From Duganella sp. SG902 (GTDB lineage: Bacteria > Pseudomonadota > Gammaproteobacteria > Burkholderiales > Burkholderiaceae_D): a stretch of 64,000 nt of DNA. Positions 45,761-54,753 of this stretch are shown here, one piece after another. The stretch lies in assembly GCF_013376005.1 (NCBI RefSeq), contig NZ_JABMJK010000002.1, forward strand, positions 372,001 through 436,000, written 5' to 3'. The translations under genes and the position numbers were made by a program. Under the pieces are notes generated by a model. That model ran no database searches and was not told the origin of the DNA. It saw only the letters and a program-made list of their open reading frames with translations. Numbering within the stretch: position 1 is the stretch's first letter; the number at the start of each line of letters is the position of its first letter.

Positions 45761-47782
45761 ATGAAAAAATACCTTTGCATCACGCTGCTTCTGGCCTGCG
45801 CCGCGCTCAGGGCCGGCGCCCAGGACGACTGGCGCATCGTGGCCACCGGCATCGATCCGGCGCGCTACCAAGGGGTCACGCTGGCCAATGGCATGATCGG
45901 CCTGGTGTCCTCGCCGGAGCCGATGAAGATCGGCGAGGTGGTCCTGAACGGCGCCTTCGACAATTACGGCCGCGGTCGGGTCGACAATATCCTCAAGGGC
46001 TTCAGTTTCATGAACCTCAGCCTGGATGTGGACGGCCAGCGCGTCGACGCCGCCCACGCCGCCAATTTGCGGCAGACGCTGGACATGCGGCGCGCCTTGC
46101 TGATCACCGAGTTCGACGTCGGCGACAAGCTGCACGTGCGGCACAGCATCGCGGCGCTGCGCCAGCTGCCCTACACGGCGCTGGCCACGGTGGAGATCAC
46201 GGCGCGGCGCGACATCGCCGTCACGCCATCGGCCGCCATCGTCTCGCCCGATATCCTGCGTGAGGTCAGGAACCTGTACGCCCAGATAGACCGCCCGCAC
46301 GCGCGCATTCCGCTGATGACCTCGGTGGGTAAGAGTCCGACCGGACGCCACAGCGTCGCCGCCGCCGTCAGCTTCATCTTTGAGCCGGGCGCCCAGCCCG
46401 AGCTGGTGCATGAGGATGTCGACTACAACAGCCACTTGACCAAGTTCAGCCAGAAGCTCAAGGCCGGCGCCAGCTTGCGCTTCTCGGTGGTCGGTTCGAT
46501 GCTCAGCTCGGCCCACCTGGCGGACCCGCACAACGAGGCCGAACGCCTGACCATCTACGCCGCGCTGGAAGGGCGCGAGCGCCTGATGGCGGCCCACCTC
46601 AAGGCCTGGGAGGCGCTCTGGAGCGGCGACGTGATCATCGACGGCGACCCGCAAACCCAGCGCGACATGCGGCTGGCGCTGTACCACTTGTATTCGTTCG
46701 CGCGCGAGGGCACGGCGTTCAGCCTGTCGCCAATGGGCTTGTCGGGACTGGGCTATAACGGTCACGTGTTCTGGGACGCCGAACTGTGGATGCTGCCGCC
46801 GCTGCTGGCGCTGCATCCCGAAATGGCCAAATCGATGCTGGAGTACCGTTTTCAGCGCCTCGGCGCGGCGCGGGAGAACGCCCGCAACCACGGCTACAAG
46901 GGCGCCATGTTCCCGTGGGAGTCCGCCAGCGAGGGGCATGAGGTGACGCCGGTGTGGGCGCTGACCGGGCCGTTCCAGCAGCACGTCACCGGTTGCGTCG
47001 GCTGGGCTTTCTGGAAATACTACCAGGTCACGCATGATCAGCAATGGCTGCGCGAGCGCGGCTATCCGATGTTGAAGGAAGTGGCCGACTTCTGGGTCAG
47101 CCGGGTTGAGCGCAAGGGACCGGGCCGCTACGAAATCAACAATGTGATCGGCGCCAACGAATGGCAGGAGAACATCGACAACAACGCCTTCACCAACGGC
47201 ATGGCCATCACCGTGCTGCGCTACGCCAGCCAGGCGGCGCGCGAACTCGGCATGACGCCGGACCCGGATTGGGAGCACGTCGCCGCCAACATCCCCATCC
47301 TGCAGTTCGCTGATGGCACCACGCGCGAGAACGCCAGCTATGACGGCGTGCCGATCAAACAGGCCGATGTGAACCTGCTGGCCTATCCGCTCGACATCGT
47401 CAGCGATCCGGCGCGCGTCGCCCGGGACCTGGCCTATTACGCGCCGCGCCTGGCGCCGGAGGGCCCGGCCATGGGGCAGTCCATCGTCGCCACCTTGCAT
47501 GCGCGCGCCGGCCAGGCCGAGCAGGCATACGCCAGTTTCCAGCACAGCTACCAGGGATTGCGGGTGGCGCCATTTGGCGTGCTGGAGGAAGCGCCCGGCA
47601 GCCGCAACCCGTACTTCGCGACCGGCGCGGGCGGCACCTTGCAGGCTTTGCTGTTCGGGTTTGGCGGCTTGTATATTGACGACAGCGGCATCCATCAGCG
47701 CAAGACGCCATTGCCCAAGCGTTGGAGGAAGCTGGAAATCCGTGGCGTCGGCATCCGGCGCGCCACCCTGACGCTGCCTTAG
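45761..47782 (+). CDS. Secreted GH65-family glycosidase
   Basis: 673 aa with signal peptide MKKYLCITLLLACAALRAGA. N-terminal beta-sandwich (residues about 25-270), then the (alpha/alpha)6 catalytic barrel with GYNGHVFWDAELWMLPPLLALHP (D339), GAMFPWESASEGHE, and the acid region VIGANEWQENIDNNAFTNGM (E467 at the conserved position). This is the GH65 architecture of trehalose/kojibiose-type hydrolases and glucosylgalactose hydrolases (PGGHG/acid trehalase). Export argues for hydrolysis rather than phosphorolysis, because the periplasm offers little phosphate. The start follows a poor ribosome site (AAGACTCTCC). Substrate not fixed by sequence. Confidence 0.83.
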   Translation: MKKYLCITLLLACAALRAGAQDDWRIVATGIDPARYQGVTLANGMIGLVSSPEPMKIGEVVLNGAFDNYGRGRVDNILKGFSFMNLSLDVDGQRVDAAHAANLRQTLDMRRALLITEFDVGDKLHVRHSIAALRQLPYTALATVEITARRDIAVTPSAAIVSPDILREVRNLYAQIDRPHARIPLMTSVGKSPTGRHSVAAAVSFIFEPGAQPELVHEDVDYNSHLTKFSQKLKAGASLRFSVVGSMLSSAHLADPHNEAERLTIYAALEGRERLMAAHLKAWEALWSGDVIIDGDPQTQRDMRLALYHLYSFAREGTAFSLSPMGLSGLGYNGHVFWDAELWMLPPLLALHPEMAKSMLEYRFQRLGAARENARNHGYKGAMFPWESASEGHEVTPVWALTGPFQQHVTGCVGWAFWKYYQVTHDQQWLRERGYPMLKEVADFWVSRVERKGPGRYEINNVIGANEWQENIDNNAFTNGMAITVLRYASQAARELGMTPDPDWEHVAANIPILQFADGTTRENASYDGVPIKQADVNLLAYPLDIVSDPARVARDLAYYAPRLAPEGPAMGQSIVATLHARAGQAEQAYASFQHSYQGLRVAPFGVLEEAPGSRNPYFATGAGGTLQALLFGFGGLYIDDSGIHQRKTPLPKRWRKLEIRGVGIRRATLTLP

Positions 47783-47827
47783 GCCTCGCGCCGGACTGTT
47801 TTTATCACCCGACTTTGGAACCCATCA

Positions 47828-49807
47828 ATGGAACAGATTCACCCGCTGCCCAGCACCGACGAACCAGTCCTGCGCTTTTCCCTGCCGGAAGGCCAGGTCG
47901 CCAATGAATTCTTGCGGGAAGGGCCGGTGGCGGCGCACTTGCTGCTGACCTCGGGTATGGAGCCGCGTTTGCTGGCCGCCTTCCCGGCCGGGAACAGCGC
48001 CACCGGACTGTGGTTCAAGCCGGATGCGGCGCCGCTGTCGTGGAGTGGCGCCGGGCAGCTGCAGGCGGTGCAAAGCCGCGACGGTCAGGGCCGGCCTTTG
48101 TACGGCGTCGGCGCCGACCTCGGCGCCGACCGCAACCGCCTGACGGTCAGCGCGGCGGTGCTGAGTTCCGCGCGCGTGCTGCGCGACTATCAGCACGATG
48201 GGCGGCTGCCGCTCGGCATGCACAACGCGGTGCACTTCAGCGCCGACAGCGTGCGCTGGTCGCGCGACCGGATCGATGGCTCGGTCGGCTACGCGATCGT
48301 GCTGCAAGTGCTGAACGGCAGCGTCAGCACCGACGCCCACGGCTGCATCATGCTGTGCGCGGCACCCGGTCAAACCCTGCGGCTGCGCCTGACCGCGCTG
48401 ACCGGCGAGACGGCGTTGCGGCCGTTGCCGGCCGACCAACTGCTGCGCGCGCCCGAGGCCGGCGCCTGGCGGGCGCGCCAGAGCCTGGCCTTCCTCAGCT
48501 ATCGCGACAAGCTGTTGGCGGGGTCTTGGCGCTTCAACACCTACTTCGGGCGCGATACGCTGATGTCGCTGTTGCTGCTGATGCCGGCGCTGACGCCGCA
48601 GGCCATCGAGGCCGGGCTGTTGTCGGTGCTGGGACGGCTCGATCCACAAGGCGCGGTGGCGCACGAGGAGGACATTGGCGAGTGGGCGCTCTTGCACGGT
48701 AGCGGCGGCGCGCCGGTGTACGACTACAAGATGGTCGACGACGATTTCATGCTGGCGCCGGCCGCCATGGCCTACCTGCTCGAGCACGCAGGCGCGCCGG
48801 AGGCCGCGCGGTGGCTGGCCGAACCCGGCGCGCTTGGCGAGCCGCACGGCGCCGCGCTGGCGCGCAACTTCCGCCGCGTGCGGCGGCTGGCCAGCGCCTA
48901 TGCGCGGCAACCCGATGTGGCCAACCTGATTCACCTGAGGCCCGGCCAGCTGACCGGCGACTGGCGCGACAGCGCCGACGGTCTCGGCGGCGGTGTGGTG
49001 TCCTACAACGTCAACGCCATCCTGGTGCCGGCCGCGTTGCGTGCCATCGCCGCGCTGCAGGCCAGCGGCTTGTTGGCGCCGTATCTGGAGCCGGATGCGG
49101 CCGTGGGCACTCTGGCGCAACTGTGGGAGACCCGGGTGCCGGCGTATTTCGCGGTCCGGCGCGACGCCGCGGCGGTGCGCGACAACGTGCGCCGTTGCGC
49201 CGGGGAGCTGGGTGTCGATCCGGCGCCGGCGCTGGCCAGCCTGGACGACGAGGAACTGTGCTTCAGCGCCATCGCGCTGGACGCGCAACACCTGCCGGTG
49301 CCGGTGTTGCATTCCGACCTGGGCTTCGCCTTGCTGTTGCAGCAGCCGCCGGCGGATCTGATCGAGCGCGAACTGCGCGCCATCATGCGGCCGTTCCCGG
49401 CCGGCTTGATGACCGGGGTCGGCCTGGTGGTGGCCAATGGCGCCCACGCCGACGCGGCGCTGCGCGCCTTGTTCGGGCCGGACCGCTACCATGGCGCGGT
49501 GGTGTGGTCGTGGCAGCAGGCGCTGCTGGCGGCCGGGCTGGCGCGGCAACTGGCGCGCACCGATCTGCCGGCCGCCACCCGCGCTTTGCTGGCGGCCGCG
49601 CAGGACACCTTGTGGGCGGCGATCCAGGCGACGCAGGCGCAAAGCAACTCGGAACTGTGGTCGTGGACCTGGGAGGATGGCGAATACCGCATGCGGCCGT
49701 TCGGCCCCGGCGCCGCCACCGCCGACGAGGCCAACGCGGTGCAGTTGTGGAGCACCGTCTATCTGGCGGTTCAGCCGCCCGCGGCCGCTAGTACAATGTC
49801 CGCGTGA
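47828..49807 (+). CDS. Unassigned (alpha/alpha)6 glycosidase-like protein
   Basis: 659 aa, no signal peptide, so cytoplasmic. N-terminal beta-rich part (residues about 10-200) followed by a helical-barrel part: SWRFNTYFGRDTLMSLLLLMPALTPQAIEAGLLSVLGRLDPQGAVAHEEDIGEWA (H279-W286), VYDYKMVDDDFML, DSADGLGGGVVSYNVNAILVPAALRAIAAL, VVVWSWQQALLAAG-like end, ELWSWTW. The paired acids in HEEDIGE and DDDF resemble active sites of amylo-1,6-glucosidase or glucoamylase-type enzymes, but I could not match a GH family. It lies 45 bp after GH65 and 18 bp before the sugar-binding protein, so it is probably the intracellular enzyme of the locus. Confidence 0.62.
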   Translation: MEQIHPLPSTDEPVLRFSLPEGQVANEFLREGPVAAHLLLTSGMEPRLLAAFPAGNSATGLWFKPDAAPLSWSGAGQLQAVQSRDGQGRPLYGVGADLGADRNRLTVSAAVLSSARVLRDYQHDGRLPLGMHNAVHFSADSVRWSRDRIDGSVGYAIVLQVLNGSVSTDAHGCIMLCAAPGQTLRLRLTALTGETALRPLPADQLLRAPEAGAWRARQSLAFLSYRDKLLAGSWRFNTYFGRDTLMSLLLLMPALTPQAIEAGLLSVLGRLDPQGAVAHEEDIGEWALLHGSGGAPVYDYKMVDDDFMLAPAAMAYLLEHAGAPEAARWLAEPGALGEPHGAALARNFRRVRRLASAYARQPDVANLIHLRPGQLTGDWRDSADGLGGGVVSYNVNAILVPAALRAIAALQASGLLAPYLEPDAAVGTLAQLWETRVPAYFAVRRDAAAVRDNVRRCAGELGVDPAPALASLDDEELCFSAIALDAQHLPVPVLHSDLGFALLLQQPPADLIERELRAIMRPFPAGLMTGVGLVVANGAHADAALRALFGPDRYHGAVVWSWQQALLAAGLARQLARTDLPAATRALLAAAQDTLWAAIQATQAQSNSELWSWTWEDGEYRMRPFGPGAATADEANAVQLWSTVYLAVQPPAAASTMSA

Positions 49808-49825
49808 TCCATCGGGAGACGAACC

Positions 49826-51067
49826 ATGAACCAACCAGGCCAGCGCCCGCGCAACGCCGCGCGGCGCATCCTGCTGTGCGCCGCGCTGGCGGCGGCCTTG
49901 CCGACCTGGGCCGCCGAGCCGGTCACGGTGGCGGTGTGGGGCTCCTCGCCAGCCGAGGTCGCCGCTTTCGATCAAGCCGCCGCCGCCTTCACCGCCAGCA
50001 CCGGCATCGCGGTACGCAAGCAGGTCATCGAAGACAAATACCAGGATGTGCTGAAATCGCGCTTCGCTGCCAGCAATCCGCCCGACGTGTTTTATCTGGA
50101 CGCGTCCGAGGCGCCGGTGCTAATTGAAAGCGGCGTGCTGGAGCCGCTGGAACTGAGCGCGCCGGACCAGGCGGATTTCTATCCGCAGTTCCTGCAGGCC
50201 TTCCGCGGGCGCGACGGCAAGCTGTACGGCCTGCCCAAGGATTATTCGACCCTCGCGCTGTACCTGAACCCGCGCCTGCTCAAGCAGGCCGGCTATCGCC
50301 CCGACGACGTGCCACGCGACTTCAATGGCCTGATGCGCTTCGCCCAGGCCCTGCAGACCCGGCTGCCGCGCGGGGTGGCGGCGATGATTATCGACAAGGA
50401 CTTGGCGCGCCATCTGGCGGCGCTGGAAACCTCGGGCCAGCCGCTGATCGGCGCCGATGGGCGCGCGCGCTTTACCGGCAATCCCGCGGCCTACGCCTAC
50501 CTGAACCAACTGGTCAGCGGCCATGCGCTGAAATACCTCTTCTCGCCCAAGGATGACCTGGGCGCCGACTGGCCGGGGGCGGCTTTCGGCACCCAGCGCA
50601 CCGTCATGATGATGGAGGGGAACTGGGTACAGCCCTCACTCAAGCATGACTATGGTGACGTGCCGTTCATCACGCGCGAGATGCCGACCGTGAACCAGCG
50701 TAAGCAAACCATGGCCTTCGTGGTCGGCTATGCGGTGCCGCGCGGCGCCAAGAACAAAGCCGCCGGACTGCGCTTCGCGCGCTACATGACCGGCCCTGGC
50801 ATGCGGCTGTGGGCCAGCGCCTCCGGCACGCTGCCGACACGCCATAGCGTGGAGGCGGCGATGCGGATGCGCAGCGAGGCCGGACTGGCGGCCCACGTGA
50901 GTGGCGCCGTCTACGCCACGGTATGGTCGCGCGGCATCGAGCTGCCGATACTGAACACCAATTTCGGCAACCAGTTTCTGGCCGCGTTCAACGGCAGCAA
51001 ATCGCTGCGGCAGGCGCTGGAAAAAGCCGAAGCCGTGTCCAACCGCGAAATCGAGCGTCAGCGATGA
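49826..51067 (+). CDS. Sugar ABC transporter, periplasmic binding protein (CUT1 type)
   Basis: 413 aa; Sec signal (RRILLCAALAAALPTWAAEP) without a lipobox Cys at the cleavage site. Body: VTVAVWGSSPAEVAAFDQAAAAFTASTGIAVRKQVIEDKYQDVLKSRFAASNPPDVFYLDASEAPVLIESGVLEPL, YGLPKDYSTLALYLNPRLLKQAGY, MMMEGNWVQPSLK. The MalE-like pattern indicates a di- or oligosaccharide. Overlaps the first permease gene by 4 bp. Confidence 0.9.
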   Translation: MNQPGQRPRNAARRILLCAALAAALPTWAAEPVTVAVWGSSPAEVAAFDQAAAAFTASTGIAVRKQVIEDKYQDVLKSRFAASNPPDVFYLDASEAPVLIESGVLEPLELSAPDQADFYPQFLQAFRGRDGKLYGLPKDYSTLALYLNPRLLKQAGYRPDDVPRDFNGLMRFAQALQTRLPRGVAAMIIDKDLARHLAALETSGQPLIGADGRARFTGNPAAYAYLNQLVSGHALKYLFSPKDDLGADWPGAAFGTQRTVMMMEGNWVQPSLKHDYGDVPFITREMPTVNQRKQTMAFVVGYAVPRGAKNKAAGLRFARYMTGPGMRLWASASGTLPTRHSVEAAMRMRSEAGLAAHVSGAVYATVWSRGIELPILNTNFGNQFLAAFNGSKSLRQALEKAEAVSNREIERQR

Positions 51068-51957
51068 AGCGCGTCCGCTTGCCGCGCGGCGCGGCCATCA
51101 GCGCGTACGCCTTCCTGCTGCCGGCGCTGCTGGTGGTCGGCCTGTTCACGCTGGCGCCGATCGCGTATGCGTTGTTCGTCTCGGTGCAGAAGATGGATCT
51201 GGTGTCGGGCCGGCACACCTTTGTCGGCTTGCGCAATCTGGCGTATCTGGTCGAGGACGACAAGTTCTGGGCCGCCTGCCACAACACACTGGTCTACGTG
51301 GCGGTGGTGGTGCCGCTGCAAACGGTGCTGGCCATGGCGTTGGCTTGCGCCATCAACGGCAGGATCCGTTTCAAACGCAGCTACGTCACGCTGCTGTTCC
51401 TGCCGACGCTGACCTCATCGGCGGCGATGACCATGATCTTCATGTGGCTGTTCAATAACAACGGGGTGGTGGTGCTGTTCCTGCGGGAGCACTTTGGCAT
51501 TGGCATCAATTTCCTTGGCGATCCGCATTGGGCCTTGGGCATCATCATGTTGATGAACGTGTTCTCGACGATTCCGCATTTCATGGTGGTGTTCCTGGCC
51601 GGCCTGCAGGAAATTCCAGGATCGCTCTACGAGGCCGCGTTGCTGGATGGCGCCGGCCCGTTCAGCCGGCACTGGGAAATCAGCGTGCCGCAGCTAATGC
51701 CGATCACCTGCTACGTGCTGACCATGGGGCTGATAGGCTGCTTTCAGGTGTTTGACCAAGCCTTCATTCTGTCCGGCGGCGAGGGCGGGCCGGAGAACGC
51801 CACGTTGACCTTCACTCTGCTGATTTACCACTTCGCCTTCAAGAACTACAACACCATGGGCCTGGCCTGCGCGCTGGCGATGGTGCTGACCATTATCATT
51901 TTCTGCGCGACGCTGATCCTGAACCGCTTTGTGCGCCCGGATGGGGTGAACCGATGA
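51064..51957 (+). CDS. Sugar ABC transporter permease (MalF type)
   Basis: 297 aa, six hydrophobic segments (AYAFLLPALLVVGLFTLAPIAYALF near the start). The ABC-contact loop is EIPGSLYEAALLDGAGPFSRHWEISVPQLMP (EAA motif). ATGA overlaps at both ends show translational coupling with the binding protein and the second permease. Confidence 0.93.
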   Translation: MKRVRLPRGAAISAYAFLLPALLVVGLFTLAPIAYALFVSVQKMDLVSGRHTFVGLRNLAYLVEDDKFWAACHNTLVYVAVVVPLQTVLAMALACAINGRIRFKRSYVTLLFLPTLTSSAAMTMIFMWLFNNNGVVVLFLREHFGIGINFLGDPHWALGIIMLMNVFSTIPHFMVVFLAGLQEIPGSLYEAALLDGAGPFSRHWEISVPQLMPITCYVLTMGLIGCFQVFDQAFILSGGEGGPENATLTFTLLIYHFAFKNYNTMGLACALAMVLTIIIFCATLILNRFVRPDGVNR

Positions 51958-52778
51958 GGCGGCGTTCCTACGCCAACGGCGCGCTGTATCTTGTGTTGAG
52001 CGCCTATAGCCTGCTGACGCTGGCGCCGTTCATCTGGGCCGTCCTGACCTCGCTCAAGAGCGCGCGCGAGATCGCCGACGCCGACAGCATCTGGCCACAG
52101 GCGCCAACGCTGGCCGCCTACGAGACGATCCTGCATGGGCCGTTTTATCAATGGTTGTGGAATTCGTTCATGGTGGCGACGGCGGTGACGCTGCTCAACG
52201 TCCTGTTCAATACCATGGCGGGCTATGCGCTGGCGCGCTTCCGTTTTCGCGGACGCGGCCTGCTGTTCCAGACCCTGATGCTGCTGGTCATGGTGCCCAG
52301 CCAGGTGACCATGATCCCGGCGTACATGATCGTCGCGCGCATGGGGCTGGTCGACACCCATTTGTCGGTGATCCTGACCTCGGCGGTGTCGATCGCCTAC
52401 ATTTTCATGATGCGGCAGTTCTTCATCAACTTCCCGGTGGAGATCGAGGAGGCGGCGACGCTGGACGGCTCCGGGCCGCTGCATCGGTTCTTCCGCATCG
52501 TGCTGCCGATGGCCAAGCCGGCGCTGGCCACGCAGGCCATCTTTGTCTTCATGGGCATCTGGAACGAGTTCATGAAGCCCTTGCTGTTCATTTCCAGTGT
52601 CGACAATTATCTGCTGACGCAGGGGCTGAACGCGGTGGCCAAGCAGTATGCCAAGTCCTCGTCGTGGCACCTGATCATGGCCGGCTCGGTCATCTCGATC
52701 CTGCCGATCCTGATCATGTACGTTGCACTGAACCGGCGCTTCCTCAACATCAACGACCAGTCCAGCGGCATCAAGTAA
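51954..52778 (+). CDS. Sugar ABC transporter permease (MalG type)
   Basis: 274 aa, six hydrophobic segments. The EAA loop reads NFPVEIEEAATLDGSGPLHRFFRIVLPMAKPALATQAIF. Starts RRRSYANGALYLVLSAYSLLTLAPFIWAVLTSLKSAREI. Overlaps the preceding permease by 4 bp; the ATPase follows after 12 bp. Confidence 0.93.
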   Translation: MRRRSYANGALYLVLSAYSLLTLAPFIWAVLTSLKSAREIADADSIWPQAPTLAAYETILHGPFYQWLWNSFMVATAVTLLNVLFNTMAGYALARFRFRGRGLLFQTLMLLVMVPSQVTMIPAYMIVARMGLVDTHLSVILTSAVSIAYIFMMRQFFINFPVEIEEAATLDGSGPLHRFFRIVLPMAKPALATQAIFVFMGIWNEFMKPLLFISSVDNYLLTQGLNAVAKQYAKSSSWHLIMAGSVISILPILIMYVALNRRFLNINDQSSGIK

Positions 52779-52790
52779 AACGGAAACCCC

Positions 52791-53909
52791 ATGACGCAAG
52801 TGAGCCTCCACCATATCGCGCTGGCCTACAACGGCCAGCACGTCCTGAACGACGTCAACCTGGACATCGCGCCGGGCGAGTTCTGCGTCTTCATCGGACC
52901 GTCCGGCTGCGGAAAGTCCAGCCTGCTGCGATTGATCGCGGGACTGGAGCCGGTCAGCGCCGGCACGCTGGCCATCGATGGCCAGACCATCAACGAGGTG
53001 CCGCCCGCCGAGCGCAACATCGCCATGGTGTTCCAGAGTTATGCGCTCTATCCGCACATGACGGTGTACGACAACATGGCGTTTGGCCTGACCCGGCAAA
53101 AGCTGCCGCGCGCGGAGATCGAACGCCGCGTGATGGATGCGGCGAGCATCCTGCAACTGGAACCGTTGTTGGCGCGCAAACCGGGCGCCTTGTCGGGCGG
53201 CCAGCGTCAGCGGGTTGCGATCGGCCGCGCCATCGTCAAAAAGCCCAAGGTATTCCTGTTTGACGAGCCGCTCTCCAATCTGGACGCGTCGCTGCGGGCA
53301 CAGACGCGGCTGGAAATCGCCCGCCTGCACCGCGAACTCAATTCGGCCAGCATGATCTACGTCACGCACGACCAGGTGGAGGCGATGACACTGGCGGACA
53401 AGATCGTGCTGTTGCGTCCCGCCGCCGAGGCGCCGGGACAGTCCAACGTGGCGCAGATCGGCACGCCGCTGGCGCTGTATCACCAGCCGGCCAATCTGTT
53501 CGCGGCACGCTTTATCGGTACGCCGGCGATGAACTTTCTGGACGCCCGGCTGGCGGCGATCACCCCCGATGGCATCGACGTCATGTTGCAAGGGCGGGTC
53601 TGTGCGGTGGCTGTGGATGGCGACCAGTTGGCGCCCGATGCCGCGTTGACATTAGGCATCCGTCCCGAGCATATGGTGCTGGGGCAGGATGGGTGGCAAG
53701 GCCGGATTGTGCACATCGAGGCCCTGGGTGAGCATAGCTATGTGCATCTGGCGTGGGCCGACGGACAGCCCACCTTGATCGCCAAGACGCAGGAAGAGGG
53801 ATTGCGGGTGGGCGATACGCTGGCGTTCTCGCTACCGGCCGCCGCGCTGCACGCGTTCCGCAGCGACGGCGTGGCCTTGCGGCGCTTGCAGTTCAGACCT
53901 TCGGCTTGA
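52791..53909 (+). CDS. Sugar ABC transporter ATPase (MsmX/UgpC type)
   Basis: 372 aa. Walker A GPSGCGKSS, Q-loop FQSYALYPHMTVYDNMAFGL, signature LSGGQRQR, Walker B VFLFDEPLSNLD, H-loop YVTHDQ, and a C-terminal TOBE regulatory domain (about 240-370: VMLQGRVCAVAVDGDQLAPDAALTLGIRPEHMV). It completes the importer, unlike many CUT1 loci that borrow a shared ATPase. The 3' end overlaps lgt on the other strand by 17 bp. Confidence 0.95.
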   Translation: MTQVSLHHIALAYNGQHVLNDVNLDIAPGEFCVFIGPSGCGKSSLLRLIAGLEPVSAGTLAIDGQTINEVPPAERNIAMVFQSYALYPHMTVYDNMAFGLTRQKLPRAEIERRVMDAASILQLEPLLARKPGALSGGQRQRVAIGRAIVKKPKVFLFDEPLSNLDASLRAQTRLEIARLHRELNSASMIYVTHDQVEAMTLADKIVLLRPAAEAPGQSNVAQIGTPLALYHQPANLFAARFIGTPAMNFLDARLAAITPDGIDVMLQGRVCAVAVDGDQLAPDAALTLGIRPEHMVLGQDGWQGRIVHIEALGEHSYVHLAWADGQPTLIAKTQEEGLRVGDTLAFSLPAAALHAFRSDGVALRRLQFRPSA

Positions 53910-54753
53910 GGATGGGCGCGCGGCCTTTTTGCCGGGCTTGATAGGCCCATCCCAGCATGATGATGGCGCCAACGATCATCGGCAGCGACAAGACCTGGCC
54001 GGAGGTGATCGGCAAGCCCAGCACGGTGGTCTCCCAGTCCGGGGTCCGGAAGTATTCGGTGAAGAATCGCGCGCAGCCGTACAGCAAGGTGTAGAAGGCG
54101 CCCACCGCCAGCCGTGGCCGTTCCTTGCGAGCATACAGCCACAAAATCACGAACACGATCAGGCCATCCACAATCAGCTGGTACAGCGGCGACGGATGGC
54201 GCAGGCCTTGCAGGAACACCGGGTCTGGATGCAGCGGGTAGCGGATATCCGGCCACAGCATCGCCCACGGCAGCGATTGATCGCTGGCCACGCGTCCCGG
54301 CAGCTCGGCGTTGATGAAGTTACCCAGGCGGCCGGCCGCATAACCCAGCGGCACCAGCGGCGCGATGAAGTCGTACACGTCCAGCAGGTTGCGGCCCGCC
54401 TTGCGCGCCCAGATCGACATCGCCACCAGCACGCCGATAAAGCCGCCGTGGAAGGACATGCCGCCGTGCCAGACCTTGAAGATCTCGATCGGGTCGCTAA
54501 AGTATTTCGCCGGCTCGTAGAACAGCACTTCGCCCAGGCGGCCGCCGATGATCACGCCCATCATGCCGTAGAACAGCATGTCGTCCAGATCCTCCTTCTT
54601 CCACTGCTGCGCGGCGATGTGCGGCTGCTTGATGCGCACGCGGCCCAGCGCGATGAACATGGCAAACGCCAGCACGTACATCAGACCATACCAATGAATC
54701 GCGACTGGCCCCAGTTGCAGGGCGATGGGATCGGGCATCGGGTGTATCAGCAT
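53893..54753 (-). CDS. lgt: Prolipoprotein diacylglyceryl transferase
   Basis: 286 aa, seven hydrophobic segments; transfers diacylglycerol to the lipobox Cys of prolipoproteins in the inner membrane. The essential loop GRLGNFINAELPGR and GGRLGEVLFYEP are present, and IHWYGLMYVLAF at the start. Convergent with the ATPase; its start overlaps the LysR gene by 7 bp. Confidence 0.97.
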   Translation of the reverse strand: MLIHPMPDPIALQLGPVAIHWYGLMYVLAFAMFIALGRVRIKQPHIAAQQWKKEDLDDMLFYGMMGVIIGGRLGEVLFYEPAKYFSDPIEIFKVWHGGMSFHGGFIGVLVAMSIWARKAGRNLLDVYDFIAPLVPLGYAAGRLGNFINAELPGRVASDQSLPWAMLWPDIRYPLHPDPVFLQGLRHPSPLYQLIVDGLIVFVILWLYARKERPRLAVGAFYTLLYGCARFFTEYFRTPDWETTVLGLPITSGQVLSLPMIVGAIIMLGWAYQARQKGRAPILKPKV

